Source of the DNA: Aquirhabdus sp.
GTDB taxonomy: Bacteria; Pseudomonadota; Gammaproteobacteria; Pseudomonadales; Moraxellaceae
DNA length: 22,908 nt
Assembly: GCA_030151145.1 (NCBI GenBank)
Contig: JASLEL010000085.1
Location: 1-22,908 of the forward strand
Reading direction: 5' to 3'
Shown one piece after another: positions 1-6,926 of the stretch (position 1 is its first letter; the number at the start of each line of letters is the position of its first letter). The notes under the pieces are model-generated. The model had not been told where the DNA came from. It worked only from the letters and a program-made list of their open reading frames with translations, and did no database searches. The position numbers were made by a program, and so were the translations under genes.

Positions 1-474
1 CATGAGCGGATGAGAGGCTGAATTGACCGTGAGCATGGTGAATGTCCGGACGGCGCTGTGCAGGATCTCGTCCTCCCAGATGTCCCAAATACCGGCAATG
101 GTGAACGGTGCATGATCTGCGCGCTCAATGCGCTGCCTGACGGCTGTGCCCGTCTCATAGCAAGGCTCGTATATGGCCTCGACAGGCACCAGCGCAAACT
201 GCCGCTGCCGCCATGCGGATCTGAAGGTCGGCAGTGTGGCCACTGTCTCTGATCGGGCATTCATGGTTGCATTGGACTTGGCATAGTTCAGCGTGTGTGC
301 CCAGTGCGGTACCAGACCAAAGCCGGCCTCGCGCAGGAATAGCTGCTCGGATTCGTTCGTGATGATAGGGCAGTAAGTGTTTGGCCATGCCTCTGCTGGG
401 TAGTCGAAGCTGGCGGGAGGTAATCCAAGATCCGCTGAGTTGGCCTTGGTTATGGGTTTGAAGTTCACGCACAT
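1..474 (-). CDS. SRAP domain protein (YedK/HMCES-like), 3' end outside window
   Basis: An open frame of 158 codons runs off the left edge. The start is ATG at 474: a GAG lies 7 nt upstream, and this start gives Cys at position 2, the nucleophile exposed after Met removal in SRAP proteins. An in-frame ATG at 480 would hide it. Family landmarks are FGLVPHWA (52-59), MNARSET (71-77, Asn72 matching the conserved active-site Asn) and ALVPVEAIYEP (94-104, Glu103 matching the conserved Glu), then PFTIAGIWDIWED. The catalytic His motif should follow just beyond the edge. SRAP proteins form a thiazolidine crosslink with abasic sites in single-stranded DNA and shield them; the role in a phage is inferred. 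The gene lies 115 bp after D, where P2 carries ogr, and is probably read from the V-D operon. It has a shadow ORF in another frame (155-571). Confidence 0.88.
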   Translation of the reverse strand, partial: MCVNFKPITKANSADLGLPPASFDYPAEAWPNTYCPIITNESEQLFLREAGFGLVPHWAHTLNYAKSNATMNARSETVATLPTFRSAWRQRQFALVPVEAIYEPCYETGTAVRQRIERADHAPFTIAGIWDIWEDEILHSAVRTFTMLTVNSASHPLM

Positions 475-589
475 AGTCATGCTCGGGAAACGTGGTCTGG
501 GTGCTGAAATCAGCCCACGAGCTGCGGCGGTATTCAATATATTTCCGCTCCACCCAGACGCCGCACATCATCTCACAGCTGGTCTCAGA

Positions 590-1585
590 TCACAAACTTG
601 CCTCCAGCTCCAACTCTGTCGTGAGGCCTCCGCGTGGGATCAGATCGTGCGTTGCTTTGGACACGATCCAGTTCAGTTTATCCACTTGTGCTTTAAACCC
701 CTGCAAACCGACCGGTGACTCGGTGCTGATCTCCGGGATGCCGATGGCCTTGGTGATCGTGAACGTGGCCATGTCACGATTGAGCCGGGCTTTCTCGGCA
801 TTGGCGGCTGCTTCGGCCTGCGCTTGGCTGGCGTAGGTACCTTTGAGGCGTTTCTCCTTCGTATCGTCGCCCACGTGCGCGCCAGTACGGCGTGCGGCGC
901 CATCCTCCTGATAATAAGCCACGACGCCCGTGTAGTCGTGATCGCGGTCATTCTCGCTGTAGGTGAACTGGTCGCCATCGGCGCGGGTGATGGTGATGGC
1001 TGGGAGAGATTTACCACTTGCTGTCTGGGCGGTGCCGGCTTTGAAGATCAGCAGGCGCTTTTGCTTGATGCTGACCTCGGCACCGTAGGCTTTGGCCAGC
1101 CGGGTGAGCAGGTGGATATCGGACTCGTCGGTCTGGTCGACGTGCTCAAGATTGATGCCTTGCAACTGGGCCGTCATGGTCAATGTAAGGCCATGGCGTT
1201 TGGCGATGAGTGACGCGACCTGACCAAACGTCTGCTGGTGGAAAGACTGCCGGCGACCGACTTTGAGGTTGCTGGTGAAGTCTGCGGCGCGTGCTTTAAC
1301 CGTGATGATATCTGGTGTGCCAGACCATTCAACCTCATCAACGGTGAACTGGCCCTTGTCATATAAACCATCGTCCCATCCGATCCAGACATGGATATTC
1401 ACCCCTCGCTTGGGCAGATTGAGCGCGCCGTCGTGGTCATCGAGTGTGATGTCGAGCTCGTCGGCGGTGTCGGCGCGATTGTCCGTGATCCGGATCGACA
1501 TAATGCGCTCATCGATGAGGGCGTTAAGCGGCTTATCGTCTGCGGTGATGTGCCAGCGGGGAGACGGGAGTTTGATGTCGTCCAT
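590..1585 (-). CDS. D: Late control / baseplate hub protein D (T4 gp27-like)
   Basis: 331 residues, similar along its length to P2 gpD. It contains an early beta-rich domain (DELDITLDDHDGAL about 45-58, then IGWDDG), the middle DESDIHLLTRLAKAYGAEV segment and a C-terminal VGLQGFKAQVDKLNWIV segment typical of the family. gpD forms the trimeric hub under the central spike and links it to the tail tube. I place the start at ATG 1585 because AGGGG lies 5 nt upstream. A GTG at 1591 overlapping the U stop codon is the alternative and would add only two residues. It is the last morphogenesis gene of the tail operon; the next gene downstream is the SRAP gene rather than ogr. Confidence 0.93.
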   Translation of the reverse strand: MDDIKLPSPRWHITADDKPLNALIDERIMSIRITDNRADTADELDITLDDHDGALNLPKRGVNIHVWIGWDDGLYDKGQFTVDEVEWSGTPDIITVKARAADFTSNLKVGRRQSFHQQTFGQVASLIAKRHGLTLTMTAQLQGINLEHVDQTDESDIHLLTRLAKAYGAEVSIKQKRLLIFKAGTAQTASGKSLPAITITRADGDQFTYSENDRDHDYTGVVAYYQEDGAARRTGAHVGDDTKEKRLKGTYASQAQAEAAANAEKARLNRDMATFTITKAIGIPEISTESPVGLQGFKAQVDKLNWIVSKATHDLIPRGGLTTELELEASL

Positions 1586-1587
1586 GG

Positions 1588-2001
1588 TCACCCCTGAGAT
1601 GTCGTCTGCTGGACAATACGGTCATCGTCGACGCGGGTGAGGGAGATCGAGCAATCGATCTTGCGCGGTACACCGTTGATCAGGAGGATCTGGCGCGTCT
1701 CATCGATGCTGTCGATGGTATAGACACCGTAGATATAGCCGCTGCCGTCACACAGGACGTATCCCATGCCCTGATCGGCCATATCAGCCAGTGTATCGAG
1801 CGCAGCGCGCTTGCCGAGGCCTTTTTCCTCATAGATCAGGCAGGGCAGATGAACCTGGTCATCGCCCGGGCCGATGTACTGACGGCGCTTGCGGCCGGAG
1901 GCGACCTGATTGTCTGCATAGATCCAATTCCGCTTGCGCTCGATCTGGGTAAAGGCGAGATCCGAGGGCTGGAAAACAAATTGGCCGAGAGCCATGAGCA
2001 T
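1588..2001 (-). CDS. U: Tail protein U (tail terminator / tube initiator-like)
   Basis: 137 residues, similar to P2 gpU: MALGQFVFQ near the N-terminus, then W-x-Y-A-D-N, a GPGDDQVHLPCLIYEE-like central strand and GYIYGVYTIDSIDET. GpU is a small essential tail protein encoded between tape measure and D and thought to act at the tail end or baseplate junction. The start at ATG 2001 has GGAG 9 nt upstream, the SD lying in the last codons of T; a second ATG at 1995 has worse spacing. It follows T with a 6-nt gap and its stop overlaps the start region of D, consistent with translational coupling. Confidence 0.9.
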   Translation of the reverse strand: MLMALGQFVFQPSDLAFTQIERKRNWIYADNQVASGRKRRQYIGPGDDQVHLPCLIYEEKGLGKRAALDTLADMADQGMGYVLCDGSGYIYGVYTIDSIDETRQILLINGVPRKIDCSISLTRVDDDRIVQQTTSQG

Positions 2002-2007
2002 GCTTTA

Positions 2008-4287
2008 TCACTCCGAATCATGCAGCGCGCTGCGCTGGTTGGATGCTTTCTTGCGTTCGTGCGCGTCTAGGGCTTTCTGTGCCTCGGTACCGGCTTTCTT
2101 GGGGTCGGTCTGGCCATAGAAATTTTGTGTGACCTGTGCGCCCGCCGTTGGTGCATAGGGTTGCTGTCCTTGCATAAACATGGGTTTAATGGGCGGCTTG
2201 GAAACGGTTTTGGGGTTAGTCTTGAGCGTGCTCTGATATTTGTCGGCCGTTGCTATGGCGTCCTGAGCCTCTTTGTTGCCAAGCCATGCCGCTAAATGGG
2301 CGATGTTGTATCCGATGCCTTCCTTTGAGGTTTCGCCCATGTTGTCGTAAATCACGCTTCCGATCTTCTGGCCGATCTCCCAAGCGATGAATGCTGCCGC
2401 AGCCATCTTTAACATATTAAGGCCGCCCGCAACTGACCCAAGCGTTCCGCCGAGGCCTCCAGATGCCAAACGCAGCATGAACATAGCCCCGCGGATCGCA
2501 AGGATAGGGGCAAGCATGGTCGTTAAGACGACAAGGAGAGCACCGAATAACAACGCGATTGTGCCCATGATGGCGATGAACGAGAGCAGATATTTAGTGA
2601 CGGCAGGAAAGGTTTCGGCAAACCATTTGAGTCCGCTGACAAAGCTGAGCAGTCCTTTGAGTGCCCAGTTAAACAGAGGGAGGAGCTGCTCGCCTAAGGC
2701 ACGCTTCATAGACTCATATTCAGCAAGCAACTGATTCTGTTGCCCCTGCGGCGAGTTATTTGCGATGTCGTAAGCTTGATTTACATTGCTGGCCTTGCCG
2801 TAAGCCTCCACCTGCCGCCTGATATTTTTATGCTCCATATAGAACTGTAGCAATTGGTTGCCTGATGTACGGTTAGCCGTCAGTTGAGTGATTAGTAGTT
2901 CCAGTTCACGATCAGTGGCGTCCCGACCGTTTTTGGCTTTGAAGTTAGCCGCTAGCTTCGGCACAGCCGTATTCATAACCCAGGCGAAGATATCGCTTTG
3001 GTAGAGCTCGTTATTTAACAGACCTCCTGGCAGCACTTTGGTGATGTGGCCAGTCTTACCATATTTGATCTGACTATGATTGATGAGGCCTTGTGTTGCC
3101 AGAAACTCGGCCGTCTGCTGCGGCATGTGGCCAAGCTCGAGGCTCTGAAATGCCGACATGAGTGCTGTACCAGTGATATGGCCACCAGATTCCTGAATGA
3201 TGTGGCCGAGGACTTTGTAGAACATGTCGTTACTAGCGAATTTACCTGCCGCAGATCCTCGCTTAATGGCATCAAGATAATCTGTCGGTTTGACCATACC
3301 ACTTGAGCCAGTGATGGCTTGCATCATTGGGTCAAGTTGTCCACGGAACGCCGCAACACTATTGGTGCCCTGACGTAGCTCGATGACTTTAAGGAAAGCC
3401 TTAACCTGCTCATCGGTATCATCGCCTCCATACAATGCGGTCAGTGCCGATTTAGCCTTGAGAATATCGGGGGTGAGTGTTAGGGCCTCGTGCTTGTCTC
3501 GAAGCATAGTGTTGGTCTCGCTGATTGACTCCAGCGCGCTGTTTTCACTGATACCCTTGATATTTATTTTTCGAGCGACATCCTGAAACTCTGCGATGGT
3601 TGTCGAATCTGTGCCTGCTGCACGCATACGGGCGCTGATATTTCCCCATTCTTGCGCTGGCTCGACAAGCTTGTGCATCCCATGCAGCACAGCGCCACCA
3701 GCAAGGGCGGATTCAAAGCCAGCAGAGCGGGCGCTGTTGAGCCGGCCCATCGTCTCCTGATGCTTCTCATTGGCTTCGGTGAGCTTGCGCTGCGCGATGG
3801 CCAGCGACGTGATTTTCGCGCGCTGCGCGTCCATCGCCTGACCCGCCGTCTTGATCTTGGCTGCGAGAATGCTCTCGCTCTGCGCCAGATCCTTGGTCTC
3901 GATGCCTGCGGCCTTGAGCCGCTCCTGCATGGTCTGGAGTTTGGAGAGCTGCTCGGATTCGATGGCTTTGAGCTTATCCAGTGCATCCCGAGTCTTGGCC
4001 AATTGCTCCTGTGCGGCTTTATTGGGAGCGAGGGAGTTCTTGACCTCGCGTGCGTACCGGGTCTCTGCTGCGGTGGCTTCCTTGAGCTTGGCCGCTGTCT
4101 TATCCAGCTCAGACTGGACGCGCTTGTAGGCGGAGACGTCACTCTGGGCGCGCTTGAGCTCATCGAGCTCCTTTTTCATGCCCTTCATCGCGTCGCGGGC
4201 GGTATTGACGGCCTTGTTGACGCCCTGCAAGGGCTTAGACATGCGGTCGTAGAGCTCGAGGTAGGCTTTGAGGGTCATATTGCCCAT
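2008..4287 (-). CDS. T: Tail tape measure protein T
   Basis: 759 residues, close to P2 gpT in size and position. The first ~185 residues are a long charged heptad-rich coiled coil (repeated DELKRAQ, ELDKTAAKLKEA patterns). The middle is globular with the LVEPAQEWGNISARMRAAG segment typical of P2-type tape measures. Residues ~560-610 form two adjacent strongly hydrophobic segments (YLLSFIAIMGTIALLFGALL, then VVLTTMLAPILAI), as expected for a protein that threads the tube and may enter the inner membrane during DNA ejection. The start ATG at 4287 has a strong AGGAG 7 nt upstream. A terminator-like hairpin stands just before this ribosome binding site. A 344-codon + strand ORF antisense to the 5' part is a composition shadow. 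Confidence 0.95.
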   Translation of the reverse strand: MGNMTLKAYLELYDRMSKPLQGVNKAVNTARDAMKGMKKELDELKRAQSDVSAYKRVQSELDKTAAKLKEATAAETRYAREVKNSLAPNKAAQEQLAKTRDALDKLKAIESEQLSKLQTMQERLKAAGIETKDLAQSESILAAKIKTAGQAMDAQRAKITSLAIAQRKLTEANEKHQETMGRLNSARSAGFESALAGGAVLHGMHKLVEPAQEWGNISARMRAAGTDSTTIAEFQDVARKINIKGISENSALESISETNTMLRDKHEALTLTPDILKAKSALTALYGGDDTDEQVKAFLKVIELRQGTNSVAAFRGQLDPMMQAITGSSGMVKPTDYLDAIKRGSAAGKFASNDMFYKVLGHIIQESGGHITGTALMSAFQSLELGHMPQQTAEFLATQGLINHSQIKYGKTGHITKVLPGGLLNNELYQSDIFAWVMNTAVPKLAANFKAKNGRDATDRELELLITQLTANRTSGNQLLQFYMEHKNIRRQVEAYGKASNVNQAYDIANNSPQGQQNQLLAEYESMKRALGEQLLPLFNWALKGLLSFVSGLKWFAETFPAVTKYLLSFIAIMGTIALLFGALLVVLTTMLAPILAIRGAMFMLRLASGGLGGTLGSVAGGLNMLKMAAAAFIAWEIGQKIGSVIYDNMGETSKEGIGYNIAHLAAWLGNKEAQDAIATADKYQSTLKTNPKTVSKPPIKPMFMQGQQPYAPTAGAQVTQNFYGQTDPKKAGTEAQKALDAHERKKASNQRSALHDSE

Positions 4288-4311
4288 GAGTGTCTCCTGT
4301 TGAATTCTAGA

Positions 4312-4348
4312 AAAAAGCAGCCCGAGAGGTCGTCAGGGGCTGCTTTTT
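4312..4348 (-). terminator. Terminator-like hairpin between the small ORF and T
   Basis: A 12-bp perfect stem (AAAAAGCAGCCC at 4312-4323 with GGGCTGCTTTTT at 4337-4348) encloses a 13-nt loop. Read on the - strand, the GC-rich stem is followed by a run of six T (4311-4316). It therefore looks like a true intrinsic terminator, yet it lies inside the tail operon, between the small ORF stop (4372) and the T ribosome binding site (about 4294-4298). The T-run on the other strand makes it bidirectional. Confidence 0.75.
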
Positions 4349-4371
4349 GGGGTTCGTCCTTGACGTCCAGG

Positions 4372-4716
4372 TCATGCCGTCAGTGTCGCGCCGGCGCTGT
4401 CATCCAGTGGTGGCTGATCCGCAGCGGCGTTCTCCTGACCATCGCTGGAAGTGGCAGCAGCGGCACCGCTGGCCAAACCGGCAACAGAGGCCAAGCCGCC
4501 GATGAACTGATTGGCCAGTGCAGTGATCGGAGCGGCACCGGGTACCAGCTCGGAGAGCACAGCCTCGCCTGCCTGAATGGCTGGCAGATTGCTCTGGATC
4601 TCCGTGTTGACGTGTTCAACAACATTGATTGCAGCACCGAAATCCGGATGACGGACAGTCGATACCAGTACAGACAGTGCGCTTGAGACGGCGCTGAGCA
4701 GAATTGCAATTTTCAT
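4372..4716 (-). CDS. Small protein with hydrophobic N-terminus, between E' and T
   Basis: 114 residues from ATG 4716, chosen because GAGG lies 6 nt upstream; an adjacent ATG at 4719 would leave only 3 nt. The N-terminus MKIAILLSAVSSALSVLVST resembles a signal peptide or a short membrane anchor. The rest is Ala-rich, with a hydrophobic segment (ITALANQFIGGLASVAGLAS) and an acidic tail ending DDSAGATLTA. I do not recognise a family. Its place between the tail chaperone pair and the tape measure suggests a tail role. P2 has no gene here. The longer frame from 4788 overlaps the E' 3' end and is less likely. Confidence 0.55.
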   Translation of the reverse strand: MKIAILLSAVSSALSVLVSTVRHPDFGAAINVVEHVNTEIQSNLPAIQAGEAVLSELVPGAAPITALANQFIGGLASVAGLASGAAAATSSDGQENAAADQPPLDDSAGATLTA

Positions 4717-4750
4717 CATAGTCCTCGATTCAAAATACGCGCTGGGGGTG

Positions 4751-4920
4751 TCAGTCGTCCTGACCGGAGCGGGCACGTGCGCGATCATGCCAGCCCATCA
4801 ACTCATCGAGATCCATCTCGTCGCAGTCTCGCGGTGTCCAATGGAATATCACCGCGAGATCAGCGATCACGTCGTCTACGCAGTCGGGGAGCTCAATGCC
4901 GGCATCTGCGTAGCGTCTAA
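4751..4920 (-). CDS. E': E' extension, read by -1 frameshift from E
   Basis: This is the C-terminal part of the E-E' fusion. After the slippery heptamer T TTT TTA (4924-4918) the -1 frame continues for 55 codons from 4918 and ends in TGA at 4751-4753. It contains VIFHWTPRDCDEMDLDELMG and WHDRARAR. The FHW..., M-x-L-x-E-L-M and W-R/H-x-R-A-R features are those of the P2 E' product. It has no ribosome binding site of its own. E and E-E' are tail assembly chaperones bound to the tape measure, matching lambda G and G-T; the fusion is made in a small fraction of translation events. Confidence 0.9.
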
Positions 4921-4924
4921 AAAA
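4875..4924 (-). promoter_or_regulatory. -1 frameshift signal of E/E'
   Basis: The heptamer T TTT TTA (4924-4918) is in the correct phase with E (codons act-ttt-tta). Four nt downstream an 8-bp perfect stem begins (CTACGCAG pairing with CTGCGTAG) around a 22-nt loop that itself holds the 10-nt palindrome ATGCCGGCAT. The E stop codon TAG lies in the 3' arm of the stem. Phage tail chaperone frameshifting at such sites is well established; the structure here is my reading of the sequence. Confidence 0.85.
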
Positions 4925-5223
4925 GTCACGATACCCATCTGCAGCTTGACCAGATCCTGTAAATCAAGGTTGCCCACGTCGGCCTCAGTCAGGCTTGGAA
5001 AGCTGATACGGGGAACCAGCTTGATCAACGCATCGACGTCACCCTGCAGCACCGACGTGATGCTCAGGCCGCGCAGGGTTTGACCCTTGGGTTTGTACAG
5101 GATGACCTCGGTGATGGTCTGGCTGCCACGGGCAAAGCCGGCACCGAGGGTGATGAGGGTCTGGTTGGGATCTTGGATCGCGGCGCGGTTGGCTTCGATC
5201 TGTTCTTCAGTCAGTTTTGTCAT
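4876..5223 (-). CDS. E: Tail assembly chaperone E
   Basis: 115 residues, P2 gpE family. It opens MTKLTEEQ and contains VILYKPKGQTLRGLSIT, ALIKLVPRIS and LQDLVKLQMGIVTF. The start at ATG 5223 has GGAG 6 nt upstream. Near the 3' end the reading frame crosses T TTT TTA, where a fraction of ribosomes slip to make E-E'. The protein is expected to coat the tape measure before tube polymerisation and not to be part of the virion. It sits between tube FII and E', as in P2. Confidence 0.92.
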   Translation of the reverse strand: MTKLTEEQIEANRAAIQDPNQTLITLGAGFARGSQTITEVILYKPKGQTLRGLSITSVLQGDVDALIKLVPRISFPSLTEADVGNLDLQDLVKLQMGIVTFLDATQMPALSSPTA

Positions 5224-5290
5224 GGTTGGCTCCGTGTTGTCGTGCTTATGAAAACGGTGGTGTTAGGTAGTCAGGGGGCAGCGCCCGATC

Positions 5291-5797
5291 TTAGAGACCG
5301 AGTGCCTGCATGATGTTCAACGCGAGATCGTTGTCTCCCCATTTGTCGATGCCATTGACGAGATCAATCTCGAAAATAGGTAGGCCATCGACGATGAGGC
5401 GTTGGTAGGTGACGTTGTAGTCGAGCTGGTACTGGCTCTTTTCGCCCAGTTTGGCGGTGCTGGGGTCAAAGTTGATGGCCTCACCGCGCATATACCACTC
5501 GGCACTCATGATGGCGCAGGTGTCCTGGCGCTGATATGCACCGACATAGCGCAATGGGAGATCCGAGGCACCGCAAACGGCTAGTTGGCTGATGATGGAT
5601 GGATCGAAGCCGGCGTATTTGATACTGGCCTCGAACTTCTCATAACCAAAGGTCAGATCAACGTCACCGATCATGCCGGCACCGCGATAGGTGTCGGCTT
5701 TTTTCTTGATCTTGGGCAGGTCGATGCTTTCGGCCACACCCGCATAGTTGGTCATATTGGCAAAGACGTTAAAGTTTTTAAGTGTGCGTGGAAGCAT
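5291..5797 (-). CDS. FII: Major tail tube protein FII
   Basis: 168 residues, P2 gpFII family. It opens MLPRTLKNFNVFANM and contains YAGVAESIDLPKIKKK, RGAGMIGDVDLTFGYEK and a C-terminal ending DNDLALNIMQALGL, all in family order. It builds the inner tube along which DNA passes. The start ATG 5797 has GAGGA 8 nt upstream. That SD is part of a perfect inverted repeat with the sequence at the preceding sheath stop codon (see 5804-5835), which suggests coupling to sheath translation. Confidence 0.95.
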   Translation of the reverse strand: MLPRTLKNFNVFANMTNYAGVAESIDLPKIKKKADTYRGAGMIGDVDLTFGYEKFEASIKYAGFDPSIISQLAVCGASDLPLRYVGAYQRQDTCAIMSAEWYMRGEAINFDPSTAKLGEKSQYQLDYNVTYQRLIVDGLPIFEIDLVNGIDKWGDNDLALNIMQALGL

Positions 5798-5803
5798 GTC
5801 TTA

Positions 5804-5835
5804 ATCCTCAGTGGATCGGTGCAGGGCCTGAGGAT
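5804..5835 (-). promoter_or_regulatory. Hairpin sequestering the SD of the tail tube gene
   Basis: On the - strand ATCCTCAG (5835-5828) pairs perfectly with CTGAGGAT (5811-5804) across a 16-nt loop. The 3' arm contains the GAGGA Shine-Dalgarno of FII. The 5' arm begins at the last base of the TGA that ends the sheath C-terminal ORF (5837-5835). A ribosome terminating on the sheath would open the stem, so the arrangement fits translational coupling. The base pairing is seen; the function is inferred. Confidence 0.6.
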
Positions 5836-6452
5836 CAGGCAGCGGCAGCGATGAGTTGGGCGAAGTTGACCAGATAGCGGCTCGTGATCCGCTGGTTCAG
5901 ACCGAGCTGCTCGAGCGGCGGTACAGGGGTGTAGTCGTAGTCGACCCAGAATTGCCCGGAGGCGAGCAGATCGGCTGGGTTCTCATCCGGATCAAACCAG
6001 ACCGAAGCGCCGATGAATTTGCCGTCCTTGACGAGCTGGCGCAGATCGGCGTTGATCGAGTCGATGATGTCCTTGGCCAGAAAGCCGGTGAGGGGCTGGT
6101 CAACGAAGGGGAAAACACCGTTGACGATGGTATCGAGCAGGAACTGGGCACTCCGGGTAAAGACCTCAAATGCAAACTCTGGATCTGAAGAGCAGGTCCG
6201 GTTGCCCCAGAAGCGGAAGCCGTTATGGTTGATCAGGGTGGTGACGTTGCCACTGTTCAGGGCAGCAGCGTCGGTGTCCTGATCTTCCAGATCCCACGAT
6301 ACGGGTAAGCTGATGCCAGTCGGGCCATTGACCACGACGTTGGACAGGGATTTCTGGAAGCCGATTCGCGTGTCGATATCTGCGCGTAGCGCGGCTGCAA
6401 GTGCGGCTGTAGGCAGGATGCCAGGGCCGTAGGTTGGTGTAGTCGTGGGCAT
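5835..6452 (-). CDS. FI: Tail sheath protein, C-terminal half
   Basis: 205 residues from ATG 6452, preferred because GGAG lies 6 nt upstream; a TTG at 6464 is the longer choice. It matches the C-terminal half of P2 gpFI: KSLSNVVVNGPTGISLPVSW, GFRFWGNRTCSSDPEFAFEV, then DYDYTPVPPLEQLGLNQRIT and a YLVNFAQL end. These are the strands and linker that contact the tube and connect neighbouring sheath subunits. The first half of the fold is absent here and is encoded by the ORF at 6899-7504. A conserved stretch that in P2 leads into the KTLSNV motif is represented by LPTAALAAALRADIDTRIGF, so almost nothing of the sheath fold is lost. It would have to assemble with the N-terminal half as two chains, unless read-through joins them. 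Confidence 0.88.
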   Translation of the reverse strand: MPTTTPTYGPGILPTAALAAALRADIDTRIGFQKSLSNVVVNGPTGISLPVSWDLEDQDTDAAALNSGNVTTLINHNGFRFWGNRTCSSDPEFAFEVFTRSAQFLLDTIVNGVFPFVDQPLTGFLAKDIIDSINADLRQLVKDGKFIGASVWFDPDENPADLLASGQFWVDYDYTPVPPLEQLGLNQRITSRYLVNFAQLIAAAA

Positions 6453-6509
6453 GATGGGCTCCAAGTGTGGGGTTGAGCGGTGGCATATGTCATCGCGGAC
6501 AATCAGTGC

Positions 6510-6920
6510 TTACTTCGGGTAATTCCATGAGGCCGTCTGAACAGTGTCAGTCGTGCCTACGATGTGTAACGAATAGGTGCCTGATGCGGCAAAGGCACTG
6601 CTATCAAGCGGGGCATTGCCGTTCGGGGTATAGGCCGATAGAGCAAATGTCCACGTCGCTCCGTCTGGAGATACAACCAGTGCCGCAGGCTCAAGATTGC
6701 TATCGATGAAGGTCGTTGGATTACCTCCGCCCGGCGGGATGAAAGACACATAAAATTGCAAGGGCAGACCTGGTGTCGGTGGGTCGATCGTGCCGCTATA
6801 GACCCCGTCTGATGGCAAATAGCCTTTGTCGTCCAGATACACTTTTGCTGTGAATGTCGGCGTCGGTGATGGTCCCGGAGCCGGCGTAGGAGTTGGTCCT
6901 ACGCCGGGGTCGCTTGAGAC
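6510..6920 (-). CDS. Pro/Thr linker plus Ig-like domain, -1 frameshift extension of sheath N-half
   Basis: From the slippery site at 6926-6920 the -1 frame is open for 136 codons to TAA at 6510-6512. It begins with a linker rich in Pro and Thr (PTPTPAPGPSPTPT) and continues as a ~110-residue beta-rich domain (FTAKVYLDDKG, PLQFYVSFIP, ATWTFALSAY, SGTYSLHIVG), which resembles phage-displayed Ig-like domains. The only candidate start inside is GTG at 6842, without an SD and after the linker, so frameshifting from the sheath N-half is the simplest route. The joined product would be about 331 residues (195 + 136). Ig-like domains attached to virion proteins by frameshift are known in other tailed phages and are thought to bind cell-surface sugars weakly. 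Identification as Ig-like is by pattern, not by search. Confidence 0.72.
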   Translation of the reverse strand, partial: VSSDPGVGPTPTPAPGPSPTPTFTAKVYLDDKGYLPSDGVYSGTIDPPTPGLPLQFYVSFIPPGGGNPTTFIDSNLEPAALVVSPDGATWTFALSAYTPNGNAPLDSSAFAASGTYSLHIVGTTDTVQTASWNYPK

Positions 6921-6926
6921 TTTCCC
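6881..6926 (-). promoter_or_regulatory. -1 frameshift signal in the sheath gene
   Basis: On the - strand the zero frame reads ctg-gga-aag, giving the canonical heptamer G GGA AAG (6926-6920). After a 12-nt spacer comes a perfect 10-bp stem, CCGGCGTAGG (6907-6898) with CCTACGCCGG (6890-6881), around a 7-nt loop. The zero-frame stop TAG (6901-6899) lies in the 5' arm. The spacer is longer than the usual 5-9 nt, the main weakness. Confidence 0.75.

Noticed and set aside
155..571. 138-codon - strand ORF opening MMCGVWVERKYIEYRRSS
   Set aside because: Most of it is a shadow of the SRAP gene in another frame. Its first ~33 codons lie in the gap after D and look somewhat protein-like, but the SD is poor and I recognise no family, so I could not support a separate gene.
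2781..2803. TTACA-N13-CGTAA, a 9/10 match to the late operator
   Set aside because: It lies inside the T coding sequence and lacks the inner WTA/TAW bases shared by the three real sites.
3652..4686. 344-codon + strand ORF antisense to T
   Set aside because: It is antisense to a clear coiled-coil tape measure gene, spans a terminator and the adjoining small gene, and its Leu/Gly-rich translation has no recognisable motif. A composition effect.
6510..6842. Independent gene starting at GTG 6842 for the Ig-like domain
   Set aside because: There is no SD and the start would fall after the Pro/Thr linker, which is open in the same frame up to the slippery site; a frameshift extension fits better.
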